Shown here one piece after another: positions 5,219 through 6,353 of a stretch of DNA of 6,353 nt. The translations under genes and the position numbers were made by a program. The stretch comes from an uncultured Clostridia bacterium (lineage in GTDB: Bacteria; Bacillota; Clostridia; Oscillospirales; Acutalibacteraceae). The notes below the pieces were generated by a model. The model was not told the origin of the DNA, made no database searches, and saw nothing but the letters and a program-made list of their open reading frames with translations. Where the stretch lies: positions 1-6,353 of the forward strand of contig CANQLQ010000119.1 of assembly GCA_947624755.1 (NCBI GenBank). The letters are read 5' to 3'. Positions within the stretch are counted from its first letter, which is position 1, and each line of letters opens with the position of its first letter.

Positions 5219-6232
5219 GTGAAAACCAAAACTAAAAATAAAAACGAAAAAAAGCAAAAAAATAGAAAGCGCAAAAGAATATTTCATAAAATTATTCTTT
5301 GTCTTCTTGCCGTTGTTATTGTAATTTACAGCGTGGGCGGATACCTTCTTTTCAGCTATGCGCTGGAAAGAGAAAACTTCATAAATCGCATTTCTGTGGC
5401 ATTAACAAATCATGCCGCTTACAACGATAAAAGAGGCGAAGAAACAACCAATTGGCTGACAAAAAACAGCGACGATATGTATATCTATTCATTTGACGAC
5501 TTAAAGCTTCATGCGCTCTTTGCCGAAAGTGAAAAATACTCAAGCCGATACGTTATAGTTTGCCACGGCTACGCTTCAAGAGCAAGTCATATGTCTAAAT
5601 ATGCAAATAAGTTTTACAATCTCGGTTACAATGTTCTTGTACCCGATGCCCGCGCCCACGGCGATAGCGAGGGCAAATTCCGAGGTATGGGCTACCTTGA
5701 AAGAAAGGATATTTTGCTTTGGATAAATGAAATACTAAAAATGGACGGCAATGCACAAATTGTGCTGTACGGTGTTTCAATGGGTGCGGCAACGGTTATG
5801 TTTACCGCCGCAGAAGCAGCTTTGCCTAAGAATGTCGTCTGTGTAATTGAGGACTGCGGCTACACAAGTGTGTTTGACGAAATAAGTCATATGGTAACAA
5901 AATACACAAAGCTCCCCTATTCTATTCTTGTTAGGAGTGCTTCCGTTGTTTCCCGTTTTTGCGCCGGCTATTCATTCAGACAGGCAAGCTGTGTAAAGGC
6001 TTTGAAAAACTGCAAAATACCAATCCTTTTCATTCATGGAGGTAAGGATAAAACCGTTCCGTTTGAAATGCTTGACAAGCTTTATGATGCCGCCGACTGC
6101 AAAAAAGAAAAACTTGTTATCGAAAGTGCAGGTCATGGAAAATCATCTTCGGTCGAACCCGATATGTACTGGAAATCGGTCAATACTTTCATAAATGTAT
6201 ATAGCCCTCATGGGCGGACATCGCCCACATGA
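5219..6232 (+). CDS. Membrane-anchored alpha/beta hydrolase (serine hydrolase, S33/YqkD-like)
   Basis: A 337-residue serine hydrolase of the alpha/beta fold, with an N-terminal membrane anchor. The start is GTG 5219, with GAGGT at 5208-5212 and a 6-nt gap; no ATG lies nearby. Residues 1-24 are extremely Lys/Arg-rich, then about 25-48 form one hydrophobic helix, so the catalytic domain is probably outside the membrane (positive-inside rule), with no signal peptidase site seen. Catalytic features: HG at 116-117 (oxyanion region), PDARAHGDSEG at 142-152, nucleophile Ser187 in GVSMG (185-189), Asp277 in IHGGKDKTVP, and His306 in AGHG. The set is complete, so activity is expected. This arrangement is typical of YqkD-like and related hydrolases of unknown substrate; esterase, thioesterase or peptidase activity cannot be distinguished. 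The last nine residues (SPHGRTSPT) are encoded by the palindromic repeat at the 3' side and are probably an acquired tail. It is a single-gene unit between two inverted repeat copies. Confidence 0.93.
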   Translation: MKTKTKNKNEKKQKNRKRKRIFHKIILCLLAVVIVIYSVGGYLLFSYALERENFINRISVALTNHAAYNDKRGEETTNWLTKNSDDMYIYSFDDLKLHALFAESEKYSSRYVIVCHGYASRASHMSKYANKFYNLGYNVLVPDARAHGDSEGKFRGMGYLERKDILLWINEILKMDGNAQIVLYGVSMGAATVMFTAAEAALPKNVVCVIEDCGYTSVFDEISHMVTKYTKLPYSILVRSASVVSRFCAGYSFRQASCVKALKNCKIPILFIHGGKDKTVPFEMLDKLYDAADCKKEKLVIESAGHGKSSSVEPDMYWKSVNTFINVYSPHGRTSPT

Positions 6233-6265
6233 ATTACGGCAGGCATCGCCTGCACGAGTTACGCG
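6203..6265 (-). repeat. GCGTAA palindromic units at the end of the hydrolase gene
   Basis: Read on the minus strand, two units follow one another: GTAACTCGTGCAGGCGATGC (starting at 6263) and GTAATTCATGTGGGCGATGT (starting at 6237). Each contains a short palindrome: GCAGGC-ATC-GCCTGC (6239-6253, perfect 6-bp stem) and TGGGCG-GACAT-CGCCCA (6211-6227). The second lies inside the hydrolase coding region and overlaps its final codons. The corresponding left copy has only one such unit before its GCTATAT edge, so unit number differs between copies. The hairpins could also end or stabilise the hydrolase transcript. Confidence 0.65.
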
Positions 6266-6353
6266 TATTGGATTGATATAAATCTTTACACATATACCAC
6301 GGCACGGCTTGGTGCTGAACCTATCTTCATAATTTTTCGGATAAGCAACTTTG
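6238..6353 (-). repeat. Right copy of the 116-bp inverted repeat (continues past window)
   Basis: Reverse complement of 5044-5159 with about 8 mismatches by eye. The match is still running at the last base of the window, so the module is longer. If it mirrors the left copy, the CCCCTCC hairpin unit and a TTAAGGAAGCTC-type end should follow outside the window. Confidence 0.9.

Noticed and set aside
4928..5287. 119-codon minus-strand open frame with GIARRNYA repeats
   Set aside because: It consists of palindromic repeat translated in reverse plus the antisense of the hydrolase N-terminus. There is no ribosome binding site, and the repeated peptide follows from the DNA repeat.

Overview
The window looks like chromosomal DNA from an AT-rich, low-GC Gram-positive anaerobe, probably a gut-type member of the Clostridia (Oscillospirales/Ruminococcaceae-like). 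The basis is A/T-rich codon use, strong AAGGAGG-type ribosome binding sites, a DUF2975 + YozG-type regulator + DUF4173 gene set, an IS1182-type transposase remnant, and intergenic DNA rich in short palindromic repeats. No species can be named from the sequence alone.

Layout. (1) Positions 2-922 hold the C-terminal part of an AMP-forming acyl-CoA synthetase/ligase that begins outside the window. It is followed by a terminator-like hairpin (983-1034). (2) Positions about 989-1670 form a graveyard of mobile DNA: the C-terminal end of an IS1182-family transposase on the minus strand, broken by a one-base frameshift, joined to what looks like a C-terminal scrap of a large serine recombinase on the plus strand. 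(3) Immediately after it, a near-consensus sigma-A promoter (TTGACA-17-TATACT) starts a compact three-gene operon (1754-4586). The genes encode a four-helix DUF2975 membrane protein (TTG start), a 70-aa YozG-like Cro/CI regulator, and a 708-aa polytopic DUF4173-type membrane protein with a large soluble C-terminal domain. A perfect 7-bp inverted repeat, TTTATTG-N5-CAATAAA, sits on the -35 box and is the best candidate operator for the regulator. (4) Positions 4583-5196 hold two MITE-like elements with related terminal inverted repeats (TTAAGGAA[G/C]CTC...), a terminator hairpin and possible promoter between them, and palindromic units of about 27 bp. (5) Positions 5219-6232 encode a membrane-anchored alpha/beta hydrolase with a GTG start. 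(6) A second copy of the repeat module lies at its 3' end in inverted orientation and runs off the window, so the hydrolase gene sits between two 116-bp inverted repeats. Its last nine codons appear to come from the repeat.

The operon in (3) is the most coherent functional unit: a small DNA-binding protein co-expressed with two membrane proteins, plausibly autoregulated through the promoter inverted repeat. Its biochemical role is unknown. The most unusual structural feature is the repeat system around the hydrolase gene.
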